The notes: generated by a model from the sequence alone, not told the origin. Positions 52,971 to 61,734 are shown, counted from the stretch's first letter. The stretch: DNA of 64,000 nucleotides from Methylocella silvestris (GCF_002891535.1 NZ_PDZR01000001.1:434001-498000); one strand, 5' to 3'. Program-made: numbers and translations.

Positions 52971-53077
52971 AAATGGAGTTTTCAAGATTGTCGCCGCCCG
53001 TAAGGAGCACAAGCTCCTGATCGGGACCGGCGCCGGCACAAGGCCGGCATCGTCGCACGGCCGCGGAGGAGGCAGCC

Positions 53078-53467
53078 TCAAACCACCCGCAGCCCCAGAT
53101 GCTCCGCCATCGGCGCAAAATCGCGTTCGTCGTGGAGCAGCGCGTGGCCGCGGGCGAGGCAAAAGCTTCCGATGATGAGGTCGATGGTCTTGCGCACGGT
53201 CGCGCCCTTTTCGCGCAGCGCGCGATAATTTTGCGCGGCGCGAACGGCAAGCCCGGCATCGAGCAGGGGCTCGATCCGGAACTGGCGCAAACTGGCTTCG
53301 ATCCGCGCCGCATGCGCCTCGCTCCGCGCGCCTTGCAGCACTTCCAGCAAAATGAGGTCGCCGACCAAAATTTCGTTGGGGTCTTCGATCGACCGCAGCA
53401 GGCGCACCGCTCGCGTGTCGAGATCGCGGAGATTGGCGATCCACACCGAGCTGTCGACGACGATCAA
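53078..53467 (-). CDS. vapC: VapC-type PIN domain ribonuclease toxin
   Basis: Type II toxin of 129 residues. The PIN-domain acidic site can be read as Asp5 (VVDSSVWI), Glu42 (LILLEVLQG), Asp96 (RKTIDLIIG) and Asp113/Asp116 (LHDERDF), which bind the metal ions used to cut RNA. Its start overlaps the vapB stop by four bases (ATGA), the classic antitoxin-first operon. The composition is GC-rich like the chromosome, unlike the neighbouring HEPN-like gene. Confidence 0.92.
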   Translation of the reverse strand: MIVVDSSVWIANLRDLDTRAVRLLRSIEDPNEILVGDLILLEVLQGARSEAHAARIEASLRQFRIEPLLDAGLAVRAAQNYRALREKGATVRKTIDLIIGSFCLARGHALLHDERDFAPMAEHLGLRVV

Positions 53468-53676
53468 GATTTTGGATCGTCGGATCGGCCTTGCCGCGAC
53501 GCGTCAAGATCGCCCTGCCAGCCAAGGCCGATCATGTCGGCGATCGCGCGGCTCTGACGCTTTTGCCGCACAAGCTCGCGCAAAGCCTCCTCGACGGTGG
53601 CTTTCTTGGTCGAAAGCCCGGTCGCTGCCATGGCCTCGGCCAGCAGCTCGTCGTCAATCTCGATATTGGTGCGCAT
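53464..53676 (-). CDS. vapB: VapB-type antitoxin
   Basis: Seventy-residue antitoxin with an N-terminal DNA-binding ribbon-helix-helix-like start (MRTNIEIDDELLAEAMAATGLSTKKATVEEALRELVRQKRQ), as in the VapB/DUF2191 group, and a C-terminal tail that wraps VapC. It neutralises VapC and represses the operon. A perfect 7-bp-arm palindrome lies 12 bases upstream of its start. Confidence 0.92.
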   Translation of the reverse strand: MRTNIEIDDELLAEAMAATGLSTKKATVEEALRELVRQKRQSRAIADMIGLGWQGDLDASRQGRSDDPKS

Positions 53677-53687
53677 GCGTCTCTTTG

Positions 53688-53715
53688 TGTGTATAATTTA
53701 TTCTATTCATACACA
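53688..53715 (-). promoter_or_regulatory. Operator palindrome of the vapBC operon
   Basis: TGTGTAT-N14-ATACACA, perfect 7-bp arms with an AT-rich centre that can hold a -10 element, ending 12 bases before the vapB start. Fits autoregulation by a VapBC complex. Confidence 0.6.
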
Positions 53716-53775
53716 TTAAGACTGCAAGGCGCAATCAGGGCTCCATTGCTTGACGCCTCGCGTCGCCCAATTGGT

Positions 53776-54174
53776 CTAACGCTTCGCGTTCGCGGCCAAA
53801 AAGGCGTTGTAGCCGCGCTCGTCCATGGCGCCTGAAGCGAGGGCGAGGACGGCGTTCGCCGCGTCTTCCGGCGCCGCGCTGAAGACGTAGCCGTTAAGTT
53901 CGAGAAACAGCACGCCGAGCAGGAATCCCGTGCGTTTGTTTCCATCGACGAAGGGGTGGTTCTGCACGATGGCCGCCGCATAGAGCGCGGCCAGGGTCAA
54001 AATGTCCCGCGCGTCGGCGTAAGCCGCATATTGGCGCGGCCGGGCAAGCGCCGATTGCAAAAGCGCCGCCTCGCGCAGGCCCTCGGCGCCGCCGTGTTCA
54101 GCCAGGAGGCGTTCATGAAGCATGACAGCGTCGCGCTCGTCGATCCAGACGAGCCGGTCATTTGGCGAGGACAT
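53776..54174 (-). CDS. doc: Doc-type toxin (Fic/Doc fold)
   Basis: Toxin of 132 residues, from the ATG at 54174, carrying the motif HPFVDGNKRTG (His73 to Arg81). The GNKR form, in place of the GNGR of AMP-transferring Fic proteins, is that of Doc, which phosphorylates EF-Tu and blocks translation. Other blocks are GLREAALLQSALARPRQYAAY and LFLELNGYVF. It overlaps the antitoxin gene upstream by 17 bases. P1-like Doc is paired with Phd, but here the partner is an AbrB-type protein. Confidence 0.9.
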   Translation of the reverse strand: MSSPNDRLVWIDERDAVMLHERLLAEHGGAEGLREAALLQSALARPRQYAAYADARDILTLAALYAAAIVQNHPFVDGNKRTGFLLGVLFLELNGYVFSAAPEDAANAVLALASGAMDERGYNAFLAANAKR

Positions 54175-54385
54175 GCAGCGTGTCGCGATAGCGGCGCATG
54201 ATATCCTCGGCCTTTTCCATTTTCTTCGCAAAGTCAAAGTCGTAAGGCGTCAGACGATAGCCGCCTTCCGGCGCTTCGGTCAGAAAGAGCGGCGCGCCGT
54301 CATGCGTCTTGAGGCGGGCGATCGCCTCTTTCGGGAGTACGACGCCGAGCGAATTACCGAACCGCCGGACTTTGAGCTCAACCAT
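54158..54385 (-). CDS. AbrB/MazE-type antitoxin
   Basis: Seventy-five-residue protein starting MVELKVRRFGNSLGVVLPKEAIARLKTHDG, a SpoVT/AbrB swapped-hairpin DNA-binding domain, with a C-terminal helix (FAKKMEKAEDIMRRYRDTLHVLAK) that likely binds Doc. First gene of the pair and overlapping doc, so it is the expected antitoxin and repressor. Confidence 0.88.
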   Translation of the reverse strand: MVELKVRRFGNSLGVVLPKEAIARLKTHDGAPLFLTEAPEGGYRLTPYDFDFAKKMEKAEDIMRRYRDTLHVLAK

Positions 54386-54524
54386 GGCAAGTCCCTCACG
54401 TTATCACTGAAGTAATAACTTTCGAAAGCCGGGACAAGAGGCGCGAAATCCGCGCGCCTTGACCTGCGCGCCTCGACAGGGCAAACCGCAGCGGCTCCCG
54501 CCGCGAGCTCCAAGCGAAAGTCCA

Positions 54525-55094
54525 ATGCCCAAAATCAACGGAAACCAGATCACGCCCGGCGCGGTCGTCAGCCATGACGGCGGCCTTTGGGTTGCGGTCA
54601 AGACCAATAGCGTCAAGCCCGGCAAGGGCGGCGCCTTCAATCAGGTCGAGCTCAAGAATCTCATTGACGGCCGCAAGCTGAATGAGCGGTTCCGCGCCGA
54701 CGAGACCGTCGATACGGTCGATCTGGAGCTGAAGGACTTCAGCTATCTTTACGCCGAGGGCGACAATCTCGTCTTCATGGATCTTGAATCCTATGATCAG
54801 ATCGAACTCCCCAAGCATTTTGTCGGCGAGCGCGCGGCTTTTCTGCAGGACGGCATGAAGGTCACGCTGCAGATGCATGAGGCGCGGCCGATCTCGATCC
54901 GGCTGCCGCAGCAGGTGACGCTCGAAATCGTCGAGGCGGACCCGGTCGTGCGCGGCCAGACGGCGGCCTCCTCCTACAAACCCGCCATTCTCGAAAACGG
55001 CCTGCGCGTGCTCGTGCCGCCCTTCATCGGCGTCGGCGAGAAAATCGTGGTCGACACCAATGAGGTCGCCTATTTGCGCAGGGCCGAAGCATGA
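54525..55094 (+). CDS. efp: Elongation factor P
   Basis: Translation factor that relieves ribosome stalling at polyproline stretches. The 189-residue, three-domain protein has Lys34 in VKPGKGGAF, the position that EpmA beta-lysylates in E. coli, and [36 protein letters not shown] in domain III. Start at the ATG giving MPKINGNQI; upstream codons are shadow. Coupled to suhB by an ATGA overlap. Confidence 0.96.
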   Translation: MPKINGNQITPGAVVSHDGGLWVAVKTNSVKPGKGGAFNQVELKNLIDGRKLNERFRADETVDTVDLELKDFSYLYAEGDNLVFMDLESYDQIELPKHFVGERAAFLQDGMKVTLQMHEARPISIRLPQQVTLEIVEADPVVRGQTAASSYKPAILENGLRVLVPPFIGVGEKIVVDTNEVAYLRRAEA

Positions 55095-55882
55095 TCCGCT
55101 CCGCCCTCATGAATGTAATGACCGGCGCGGCGCTAAAAGCCGGGCGCGGGCTGAAGCGCGACTTCGGCGAGGTTGAAAATCTGCAGGTCTCGGTGAAGGG
55201 GCCGGGCGATTTCGTCTCCGCCGCCGACAGGCGCGCCGAAAAAGTGCTGTTCGAGGAGCTGTCCAAGGCCCGCCCGGGCTATGGCTTCATCATGGAGGAA
55301 TCGGGCGCGGTCGAGGGCTCGGACAAGAGCCACACTTTCATCATCGATCCGCTCGACGGCACCACCAATTTTTTGCACGGTCTGCCGATCTTTTCGATCT
55401 CGATCGGCCTCGTGCGCGAGGGACAGGTCGTCGCCGGCCTCGTCTATAATCCCGCCAATGACGACATGTTCGTCGCCGAAAAAGGGCAGGGGGCCTATCT
55501 CAACAACCGGCGGCTGCGCGTCGCCGCCCGCCGCGAGCTTTCCGATGCGCTGATCGGCTGCGGCACGCCCCATATCGGCAAGGCGAGCGGCCACGCCCGC
55601 TTCAAGCAGGAATTTTCCGCCGTGATGGCGAATGTCGCCAATATCCGCCGGCTCGGCTCGGCGGCGCTCGATCTCTGCTATGTCGCCGCCGGCAATTACG
55701 ACGGGTTCTGGGAGCGCGACCTGCAGCAATGGGACATCGCCGCCGGGATCATCATGATCAAGGAGGCTGGCGGCTATATTACCGACGCTGACGGGGGCCC
55801 CGATCCGCTGGCCAAGGGCACGGTCTGCGCCGGCAACGACATCATTCACCGCGCGCTGCTGGCGCTGGTGAAGCAGGGATAG
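55091..55882 (+). CDS. suhB: Inositol monophosphatase family protein (SuhB)
   Basis: Mg-dependent phosphatase of 263 residues with the family metal-site motifs: Glu pair in [24 protein letters not shown] and the C-terminal [22 protein letters not shown]. Related proteins dephosphorylate inositol phosphates and also act in ribosome biogenesis and transcription antitermination. It overlaps the efp stop, and the efp-suhB pair is conserved in alphaproteobacteria. Confidence 0.93.
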   Translation: MIRSALMNVMTGAALKAGRGLKRDFGEVENLQVSVKGPGDFVSAADRRAEKVLFEELSKARPGYGFIMEESGAVEGSDKSHTFIIDPLDGTTNFLHGLPIFSISIGLVREGQVVAGLVYNPANDDMFVAEKGQGAYLNNRRLRVAARRELSDALIGCGTPHIGKASGHARFKQEFSAVMANVANIRRLGSAALDLCYVAAGNYDGFWERDLQQWDIAAGIIMIKEAGGYITDADGGPDPLAKGTVCAGNDIIHRALLALVKQG

Positions 55883-56046
55883 CCTTACCACCAGGCGCGC
55901 GATGCGGGCGCGCCGGCAGGACGGAGCGGGCGGCGCAATTATTAAATTTTACGCGCCCAATCTCGACGAAAGCAAAAAGCCTCCTACATCTTGATCATCA
56001 CCGGTCCGCGCGAAGCGGGCGTCCCGGCGATCAGGAGCTTTTGTCG

Positions 56047-56541
56047 ATGAGCGAAGACATGGGAAGAAAACCTTACGATCCGGGCTTTTCCCGAGCCAGC
56101 GCCCGCGCGGCTGTGTGCGGCGCCGGATGGAAGCCTCTTGAGATCGCCGCGATGGTGTTCGGCTTTGCCTTGTACTGGCCGCTCGGCGTCGCCGTGATCG
56201 GCTTCAAATTCTGGCAGAAGCGCAGCGGTTACCAGGGCGATCTGTTCTCGTTCGGTCGCGAAAAATGGGAAAGCGCCTCGTCCTGGCGGTTCTCGGGCTC
56301 GGCCCGCGGCTTTGCCGAACGCGGCTGGCGCAGCGCGGGCTTCGGCTCCAGCGGCAATCGCGCTTTCGACGACTGGCGCAATAGTGAACTCGCCCGTCTC
56401 GAGGAAGAGCGCCGCAAGCTTGTCGCCGCCGAGCGCGAATTTACGGAGTTCATGGAAACTCTGCGCCATGCGCGCGATCGGGAGGAGTTCGACCGCTTCA
56501 TGCAGGAGCGCCGCTCGCGCGACAATACGACCTCGGTCTAA
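56047..56541 (+). CDS. DUF2852 family protein
   Basis: Protein of 164 residues with one transmembrane segment (about 32-52, EIAAMVFGFALYWPLGVAVIGF), the WKP(L/I)EIA start of the DUF2852 domain, and a charged helical C-terminus (NSELARLEEERRKLVAAEREFTEFMETLRHARDREEFDRFM) that could form a coiled coil. Start ATG at 56047 has AGGAG 10 bases upstream; the TTG two codons earlier is too close to it. Function unknown. Followed by a textbook terminator. Confidence 0.88.
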   Translation: MSEDMGRKPYDPGFSRASARAAVCGAGWKPLEIAAMVFGFALYWPLGVAVIGFKFWQKRSGYQGDLFSFGREKWESASSWRFSGSARGFAERGWRSAGFGSSGNRAFDDWRNSELARLEEERRKLVAAEREFTEFMETLRHARDREEFDRFMQERRSRDNTTSV

Positions 56542-56562
56542 GACCGCCGCAAGGCAACTCAA

Positions 56563-56587
56563 GGCGCCGCGAAAGCGGCGCCTTTTT
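56563..56587 (+). terminator. Rho-independent terminator of the DUF2852 gene
   Basis: GGCGCCGC-GAAA-GCGGCGCC: perfect 8-bp GC stem with a GNRA-type loop, followed by TTTTT. The clearest intrinsic terminator in the window. Confidence 0.88.
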
Positions 56588-56602
56588 CATGCGCGCCAGA
56601 GC

Positions 56603-56650
56603 ATATTTCAACGCATCCGCTGGTCCACAAAGCTTTCAGCTTCGGGCGGC
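56603..56650. repeat. Dispersed intergenic repeat, copy B
   Basis: TTCAACGCATCCGCTGGTCC followed by ACAAAGCTTTCAGCTTCGGG and CGGC matches copy A at 35709-35752. It lies directly before the 3' end of the minus-strand arfB gene, as copy A does before the DsbA-like gene. Confidence 0.45.
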
Positions 56651-56653
56651 TGC

Positions 56654-57076
56654 TCAATCATCCGGGGCGCGGCGCAGCTTCTTGACCGTTCCCCGCGCGG
56701 TCTTTGCGTCCGTACGCTTGTTGCGCGCGCTCAGCGATGGGCGGGTTTTGACGCGGAACTTTGGCTGTTTTGCCGCGGCTGCGATTAGCGCCAGCAGCCG
56801 CGCTATGGCATCCTTGCGGTTCATCTCCTGCGAGCGAAAGCTTTGCGCGAAAATGACGATCTCGCCTTCTTTCGTCGCGCGCGCGCCGGCAAGACGCAGC
56901 AGGCGACGCTTCACCGGCGCCTCGAGCGAAGGTGAGTTTTCAGCGTCAAACCGCAGCAGCGCCGCCGTCTCGACCTTGTTGACGTTTTGGCCGCCCGGCC
57001 CGGAGGCGCGCGCATAGGAGAGGGCGATCTCGTCCTCGTCGATGAACAGATGCGGACCCGCTGCGACTTTTGCCAT
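56654..57076 (-). CDS. arfB: Alternative ribosome-rescue factor / peptidyl-tRNA hydrolase ArfB
   Basis: Release-factor-like protein of 140 residues that hydrolyses peptidyl-tRNA on ribosomes stalled without a stop codon. The catalytic GGQ lies at residues 28-30 in RASGPGGQNVNKVET. The basic C-terminal tail (KFRVKTRPSLSARNKRTDAKTARGTVKKLRR) fits the ArfB tail that enters the empty mRNA channel. Start at the ATG at 57076; a GTG three codons upstream is possible. Confidence 0.93.
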   Translation of the reverse strand: MAKVAAGPHLFIDEDEIALSYARASGPGGQNVNKVETAALLRFDAENSPSLEAPVKRRLLRLAGARATKEGEIVIFAQSFRSQEMNRKDAIARLLALIAAAAKQPKFRVKTRPSLSARNKRTDAKTARGTVKKLRRAPDD

Positions 57077-57174
57077 GGCGTTCACTCTTGGCCGCTCCCG
57101 GCGGCGCTAAATTTCAACCCTCGTTAACCTACTTGCTTTAGCGGGGGTTAAAGAATCGCAGCCAATCTGCCGCA

Positions 57175-58203
57175 ATGGCGCGCCGGATCCTGCTCCTCGC
57201 CTTTGTTGCAGCCCTGATTGGATCGCTGGCCGGCTGCTCCAACTATGAGCGCGCGCGCCGGCCGGTCTGGCGCGAGCAGGCTGAAAACGCCTGTTTCGCG
57301 CGCCGCCCGTTCGAGCTCTCAAATTATATCCAGCCGGCGCGCGAGATCAGCGGCCCTGGCATTTGCGGGCTGACGCGGCCCCTCAAAGTCTACGCCCTCG
57401 ACAATGGGACGGTTGGATTTCAGACCGGCTATACGCTCGATTGTCCGATGGTCGCAGCGCTTAACGAATGGGTGCGCGAGGTCGTGCAGCCGACGGCGCA
57501 GGCCCGCTTCGGCCAGCGCATCGTCGAAATCATCGGCATGGGCTCCTATTCCTGCCGCGGCATCAATGGGTCCGCCTATGGGCGCCTGTCGGAACATGCG
57601 TTCGGCAACGCCCTCGACATCGGCGGCTTCCGGCTGGCCGACGGACGCGAGATCACCGTGGTGCGCGACTGGACGCGCGGCGACGATCAGGCCCGCGCCT
57701 TTTTGCAGGAGGTCCATATGGGCGCCTGCTCCCATTTCACGACGGTGCTCGGGCCGGGCTCCAATGTCTTCCACTACAATCATATTCACGCCGATCTTGC
57801 GATGCATGGCGCGACTTCGACCGGACCGCGCCGCATCTGCAAGCCGTTCCTGCAGCTCAATCCTGCCGTGGCGCCGCCGGCGGCCGCCCCCTCCGACGGA
57901 CTGCCTGAGGCGCCGGACATCGACGACGATCTCGAGGTCGCGCATAATAATGTTTTGAAGCAGAATGCCGAAGCGCTTCAGGTTGGCCCCGGGCCAGGGC
58001 CGACGGCGCGCATCCCCGACGCTTATTTCGCCGCGGCGATGCGTCCGCCTGCGGCGATCCCGACGCGGCCTGCCGCCGCCAGCGCTTATGCGCCAGTCGC
58101 GCCAATGGGCCGGCCTTCCTCCGCGCCGGCGGCAAGAGGCGGGGCGCCGGAAGGCGATCCGTCGCAATGGGATCTGACCTCGACTGTCGCGCCGCGCCGC
58201 TAG
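57175..58203 (+). CDS. Extensin-like domain lipoprotein
   Basis: Exported protein of 342 residues with a lipobox (LAGC, Cys21). Residues of about 60-225 form the extensin-like C-terminal domain, related to D,D-peptidase/LAS enzymes: a His/Asp metal-type pair in SEHAFGNALDIGGF and HYNHIHADL. This suggests peptidoglycan hydrolase activity. The last 110 residues are Pro/Ala-rich and low in complexity. Divergent from arfB. Confidence 0.88.
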   Translation: MARRILLLAFVAALIGSLAGCSNYERARRPVWREQAENACFARRPFELSNYIQPAREISGPGICGLTRPLKVYALDNGTVGFQTGYTLDCPMVAALNEWVREVVQPTAQARFGQRIVEIIGMGSYSCRGINGSAYGRLSEHAFGNALDIGGFRLADGREITVVRDWTRGDDQARAFLQEVHMGACSHFTTVLGPGSNVFHYNHIHADLAMHGATSTGPRRICKPFLQLNPAVAPPAAAPSDGLPEAPDIDDDLEVAHNNVLKQNAEALQVGPGPGPTARIPDAYFAAAMRPPAAIPTRPAAASAYAPVAPMGRPSSAPAARGGAPEGDPSQWDLTSTVAPRR

Positions 58204-58204
58204 A

Positions 58205-58247
58205 GCATCCGCCCGGAAGTGGCAGCGTTTTCGGGGAGAGCGGATGC
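58205..58247. terminator. Inverted repeat after the extensin-like gene
   Basis: GCATCCGC and GCGGATGC form a perfect 8-bp inverted repeat around a 27-base loop, two bases after the extensin-like stop and before the convergent LysR gene end. Starts with the same TAGAGCA as the hairpin at 35667. Confidence 0.4.
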
Positions 58248-58305
58248 ATTGGAACAATGAGTTCGAGCAAGCGCGTTTCAATCGGATCGGTTTTTGTTCT
58301 GACGA

Positions 58306-59172
58306 TCAGGCTGCGGTGCGGATACGGCTGGCATTGTCGAGGATCGCGCGGCCGAGCGCTTCGGCCGCCGCATTGCCGTGGCCGCCGCCGACGACCACGA
58401 ATTCGATATGTCCCAAGGCGGGCAACGCGCGGGAGGCAGGCAGCGGCGCGAGGCCTTCCGGAATGAGGCGCTCCGAATGGGCGGCGACGCCGAGCCCCGC
58501 GAGAGCCGCCGCCCTGATGCCACTGAGACTGTCGGCGGTGCAGACGATGCGCCAGCTCCGCTTGGCCTTCTCCAGAGCCGCAAGCGCATGGGCGCGGGTT
58601 ATGCTCGGCGGACGCAGCGCGATCAGCGGCAGCGGCGCGGCCGTATTCATCTCGAAACCAGGCTGGCCGACCCAGACCAGCTCTTCCTTCCAGCCAAATC
58701 GGCCGCGCTCGTCGCCGCGCCGCCGCTTCACGAAAATGAGGTCGAGTTCGCCGGCGTCATAACGCTCATAGAGAATGCCGCTGAGGCCGACCGTCAATTC
58801 GAGATCGACGGCGCTGTGCTGCTTGGTAAATTCGGCCAGCACTTGCGGCAGAGCGGTGAAGACGAAATCCTCCGATGTGCCGAACCTCACATGTCCGCGC
58901 AGATCCGAGCCTGCGAGCAGGCTGGCGATGCGCGCATTGGCTTCGAGCGCCTGCCGCGCGAAAGGCAGCACGGCGTCGCCGTCCGGGGTCAGAGTCACGG
59001 AATGGGTGTCACGCGAAAGCAGACGCCGCGCGGTTTTCAGCTCGAGCCTGTTGATATGCTGGCTGACGGTTGACTGGCTGAGGCCGAGCTGCCGGGCTGC
59101 AAGGGTAAAGCTCTTCGCCTCGGCGACCGCGACGAGGCTGCGCAGAAGGACGGGATCAATCGGATCGGCCAT
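58306..59172 (-). CDS. LysR-family transcriptional regulator
   Basis: Protein of 288 residues: HTH LRSLVAVAEAKSFTLAARQLGLSQSTVSQHINRLELKTARRLLSRDTHSV and a LysR effector domain. Divergent from the SBF-type transporter gene with about 100 bases between; probably its regulator. No convincing T-N11-A box was singled out. Confidence 0.93.
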   Translation of the reverse strand: MADPIDPVLLRSLVAVAEAKSFTLAARQLGLSQSTVSQHINRLELKTARRLLSRDTHSVTLTPDGDAVLPFARQALEANARIASLLAGSDLRGHVRFGTSEDFVFTALPQVLAEFTKQHSAVDLELTVGLSGILYERYDAGELDLIFVKRRRGDERGRFGWKEELVWVGQPGFEMNTAAPLPLIALRPPSITRAHALAALEKAKRSWRIVCTADSLSGIRAAALAGLGVAAHSERLIPEGLAPLPASRALPALGHIEFVVVGGGHGNAAAEALGRAILDNASRIRTAA

Positions 59173-59274
59173 GGGTTCTTCATCACATTTCTAAATGACT
59201 GTTATCAAATCTATCACGTTTCTTCATAACGGCGTGCGTGTTAGAAAAAACGCTCTCCTAATTTTGGTGACGCC

Positions 59275-60306
59275 ATGTTCGACCGGCAGCTCTTGTCCCG
59301 CTTCGGGGTTGACCCTTATCTCTTCGCGCTCATCGCCACGGTGACGCTTGCGCTGATTTTTCCGGCGCGGGGGGCTGCGGCGGAGACAATGGGCTACGCG
59401 GCCTATGGCGCTGTTTCGCTGCTGTTTTTTCTTTATGGCGCGCGCCTCGCGCCTCGGGCCGTCATAGAGGGATTTTCCCATTGGCGGCTGCAATCCATCG
59501 TGCTTTTTCTGACCTTTATTCTGTTTCCGGCGATCGGCCTCGCACTCACAACGGCTCTCCGCCCCTTCCTGTCGTCGCCGCTTGCGGTTGGTCTTTTGTA
59601 CCTCTGTCTGATGCCGTCGACGATCCAGTCCTCGATCGCCTTTACCTCGATCGCGCGCGGCAATGTCGCGGCGGCGCTCTGCAGCGCGTCGGCGTCCAAC
59701 GTGCTTGGCGTTTTCATCAGCCCGGCGCTTGTCGCTTTGCTTCTGTCGACGCAGAGCCACGGCTTCAACGTCGCGGCCGTGGAGGACGTCGCCTTGCAGC
59801 TTCTGCTGCCTTTCGCCCTCGGGCAGCTCGCCCGGCCGCTGATCGGCCGCTGGCTCCTGGCGCATAAGCTTCTGACGTCGATCGTCGATCGCGGTTCGAT
59901 CCTGCTCATCGTCTATGTCGCCTTCGCCGAGGGGACGGCCGCGGGCGTCTGGGCGCAGCTCAGCTGGCAGGGGCTGGCGCTGATCCTCGCGCTCGATTTT
60001 CTGATCCTGGCGATTGTCCTCGTCGCTTCAACGTTGCTCAGCCGCCGGCTCGGTTTTTCGAAAGAGGACGAGATCGCTATCGTCTTCTGCGGGTCGAAAA
60101 AAAGCATGGCGGGCGGCCTGCCGATGGCGAGCATCCTGTTTCAGGGGCAGCCCCTTGGCCTTATCGTTCTGCCGCTCATGCTGTTTCATCAGGTTCAGCT
60201 GTTCGCCTGCGCGATTTTGGCGCAGCGCTACGCCCGCCGCCCGGCGGCGACGGAGCGCCCCGATGCGTCGGCCTCGCCGGCGGAGCGGCGCATGGCCGCT
60301 GAATAG
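59275..60306 (+). CDS. Bile acid:sodium symporter-like transporter (SBF-like, YfeH type)
   Basis: Polytopic inner-membrane protein of 343 residues with about nine to ten hydrophobic segments and the SBF-like pattern FLYGARLAPRAVIEGFSHWRLQ, LCLMPSTIQSSIAFTSIARGN and FCGSKKSMAGGLPMASILF. The YfeH subgroup is not characterised; substrates are probably organic anions. Controlled most likely by the divergent LysR gene. The Ala/Pro tail is cytoplasmic. Confidence 0.88.
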   Translation: MFDRQLLSRFGVDPYLFALIATVTLALIFPARGAAAETMGYAAYGAVSLLFFLYGARLAPRAVIEGFSHWRLQSIVLFLTFILFPAIGLALTTALRPFLSSPLAVGLLYLCLMPSTIQSSIAFTSIARGNVAAALCSASASNVLGVFISPALVALLLSTQSHGFNVAAVEDVALQLLLPFALGQLARPLIGRWLLAHKLLTSIVDRGSILLIVYVAFAEGTAAGVWAQLSWQGLALILALDFLILAIVLVASTLLSRRLGFSKEDEIAIVFCGSKKSMAGGLPMASILFQGQPLGLIVLPLMLFHQVQLFACAILAQRYARRPAATERPDASASPAERRMAAE

Positions 60307-60368
60307 ATTTCTGGCTCACCTCCGGCTGCGGTCGGCGCGGTTGACGTAAAAGTCAGCATTGAGACGGC

Positions 60369-61094
60369 CTAAGCCGGATCGGCGCCGGTGAGCCGCGCCG
60401 ACCAGTCTTCGATTGTCCGCATCGCGAGGCGCCGCTCGGCGATGCGCCGCCACCCGTCCGGGAGACGGGCGAGAGCGGCCATCGCGGCGAGTTCCTCGCT
60501 GTTTTGCGAATCGACATAGAGCGCGCGCCAAAGGCGGCTGATCGGCCAGTCGGGCGAGCGGCGGTCGATGAGGCGCAATTCATCTCCGGGCGCGACAAAG
60601 CCATCCTCGAGGACGCGATAATACCAGCCTGTGCGCCCGCTTTTCTGCACCCGCATTGCCATGTCGGGGATTGCGAAGCGGACGTTGAGCTTCCAGCAGG
60701 GCTGGCGTCCCTGCGAGACCTCGATCAAAGCCGCGCCGACCCGGAAGACGTCGCCAAGCGCGACGCTATCCTCGTCGAGCCCTCGCGTGGAAAAATTCTC
60801 GCCGAAAGCGCCCGGCTGATCGAGACGCGGCAGGGCGCCGATTTCCGTCCGCCACGTCGCATAATGCTCGAAGGGATAGTGATGCGCCGCCTTGTCGGGG
60901 CCGCCGTGATTCTTGCGATCGCCCTGAAAATCGCCCTCGAACCCCTCGCGACCAAGTTTCAAGCGACGGCGGGCCGGATGCTTGTCGATGCCGCTTGGCG
61001 CGCGCTTGTCGCCAAGCGGGGCGAGCGCGCCGATCAGCAGATGATCGATTCGCGCGCTTGATTTTGGCGGCGGCGGCGGTTCAGCGACGATCAT
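60369..61094 (-). CDS. MOSC domain protein (YiiM-like)
   Basis: Protein of 241 residues with an N-terminal MOSC domain: GDRKNHGGPDKAAHHYPFEHYATWR, GAFGENFSTRGLDEDSVALGDVFRVG and the conserved Cys in SQGRQPCWKLNVRF that is expected to bind a Mo cofactor or sulfide. YiiM-type proteins reduce N-hydroxylated bases and confer resistance to hydroxylaminopurine. Start at the ATG at 61094. It follows the TetR gene by 16 bases on the same strand, so both are likely one operon. Confidence 0.88.
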   Translation of the reverse strand: MIVAEPPPPPKSSARIDHLLIGALAPLGDKRAPSGIDKHPARRRLKLGREGFEGDFQGDRKNHGGPDKAAHHYPFEHYATWRTEIGALPRLDQPGAFGENFSTRGLDEDSVALGDVFRVGAALIEVSQGRQPCWKLNVRFAIPDMAMRVQKSGRTGWYYRVLEDGFVAPGDELRLIDRRSPDWPISRLWRALYVDSQNSEELAAMAALARLPDGWRRIAERRLAMRTIEDWSARLTGADPA

Positions 61095-61110
61095 CGGCGC
61101 GATCCTGGTT

Positions 61111-61701
61111 TCAGGCGGCGACGAGGGGTCGCGCCAGAATGAGGTCAAAGGCGCAGGTTAAAAAGTCATCGAGCGGCGCGCGGCTTTTCGTCAGCCGGGA
61201 TCGCATCACTGCGCCCTGCCAGGAGTTGATGAGGAAACGCGCCACAACCTCCGGATCACGGTCCTGCGCAAGCTCGCCCTCGGCCTGGGCCTGACGCAAT
61301 AACGAGCCCACAGCGCCGCTCCACCGGGCAAGCGTCTCGTTCAAAGCCTCGCGCATGACCGGATAGTCGTCAGCCATATCCGCCGCAAAATTGCCGATCA
61401 TGCATCCGCGCGCGAACGCCCAGCCTTCCGATCTTGCCGCCAGAAATTCGAAATGCGCCCGCAGCCTCTCCAGCGGCGGCTTGTCGCCCTCAAACAGCAT
61501 GCCCATCCGGCTGTCGTCGCGATAGCGCGCGAGCGCCTCCAGCGCCAGCAGCTCCTTCGTCTTGAAATGATTGTAGAATGATCCCTTGGGCGCGCCGGCG
61601 GCCTCGGTGATGTCCTGCACGCTGCAGCCATTAAAGCCCTGGGCGTGAAAACGCTCCAGCGCGGCGTCGACGATGTTTTCGCGTAGGCTGGCTCTGGCCA
61701 T
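61111..61701 (-). CDS. TetR-family transcriptional regulator
   Basis: Repressor of 196 residues with the TetR HTH ENIVDAALERFHAQGFNGCSVQDITEAAGAPKGSFYNHFKTKELL and a helical ligand domain of the TetR_C_11-like type. Two related 20-bp palindromes upstream are likely operators. The gene is cotranscribed with the MOSC gene; the inducer is unknown. Confidence 0.92.
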   Translation of the reverse strand: MARASLRENIVDAALERFHAQGFNGCSVQDITEAAGAPKGSFYNHFKTKELLALEALARYRDDSRMGMLFEGDKPPLERLRAHFEFLAARSEGWAFARGCMIGNFAADMADDYPVMREALNETLARWSGAVGSLLRQAQAEGELAQDRDPEVVARFLINSWQGAVMRSRLTKSRAPLDDFLTCAFDLILARPLVAA

Positions 61702-61734
61702 CCCCTTCTCCCTATTTTATCTTCTGTTGCCGTA

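Larger units (their letters stand above)
52622..53077. other. Gene-poor stretch with palindromic repeats
   Basis: Between the HEPN-like gene and vapC no convincing gene is seen. The long minus-strand open frame across 52687-53313 is Ser/Arg/Cys-rich and overlaps vapC out of frame. The stretch holds a 14-base tandem repeat and a REP-like palindromic element, and looks like a junction of acquired DNA. Confidence 0.6.

Noticed and set aside
52687-53313. Minus-strand open frame of 208 codons beside vapC
   Set aside because: Overlaps vapC in another frame and runs through palindromic repeats; Ser/Arg/Cys-rich without motifs.
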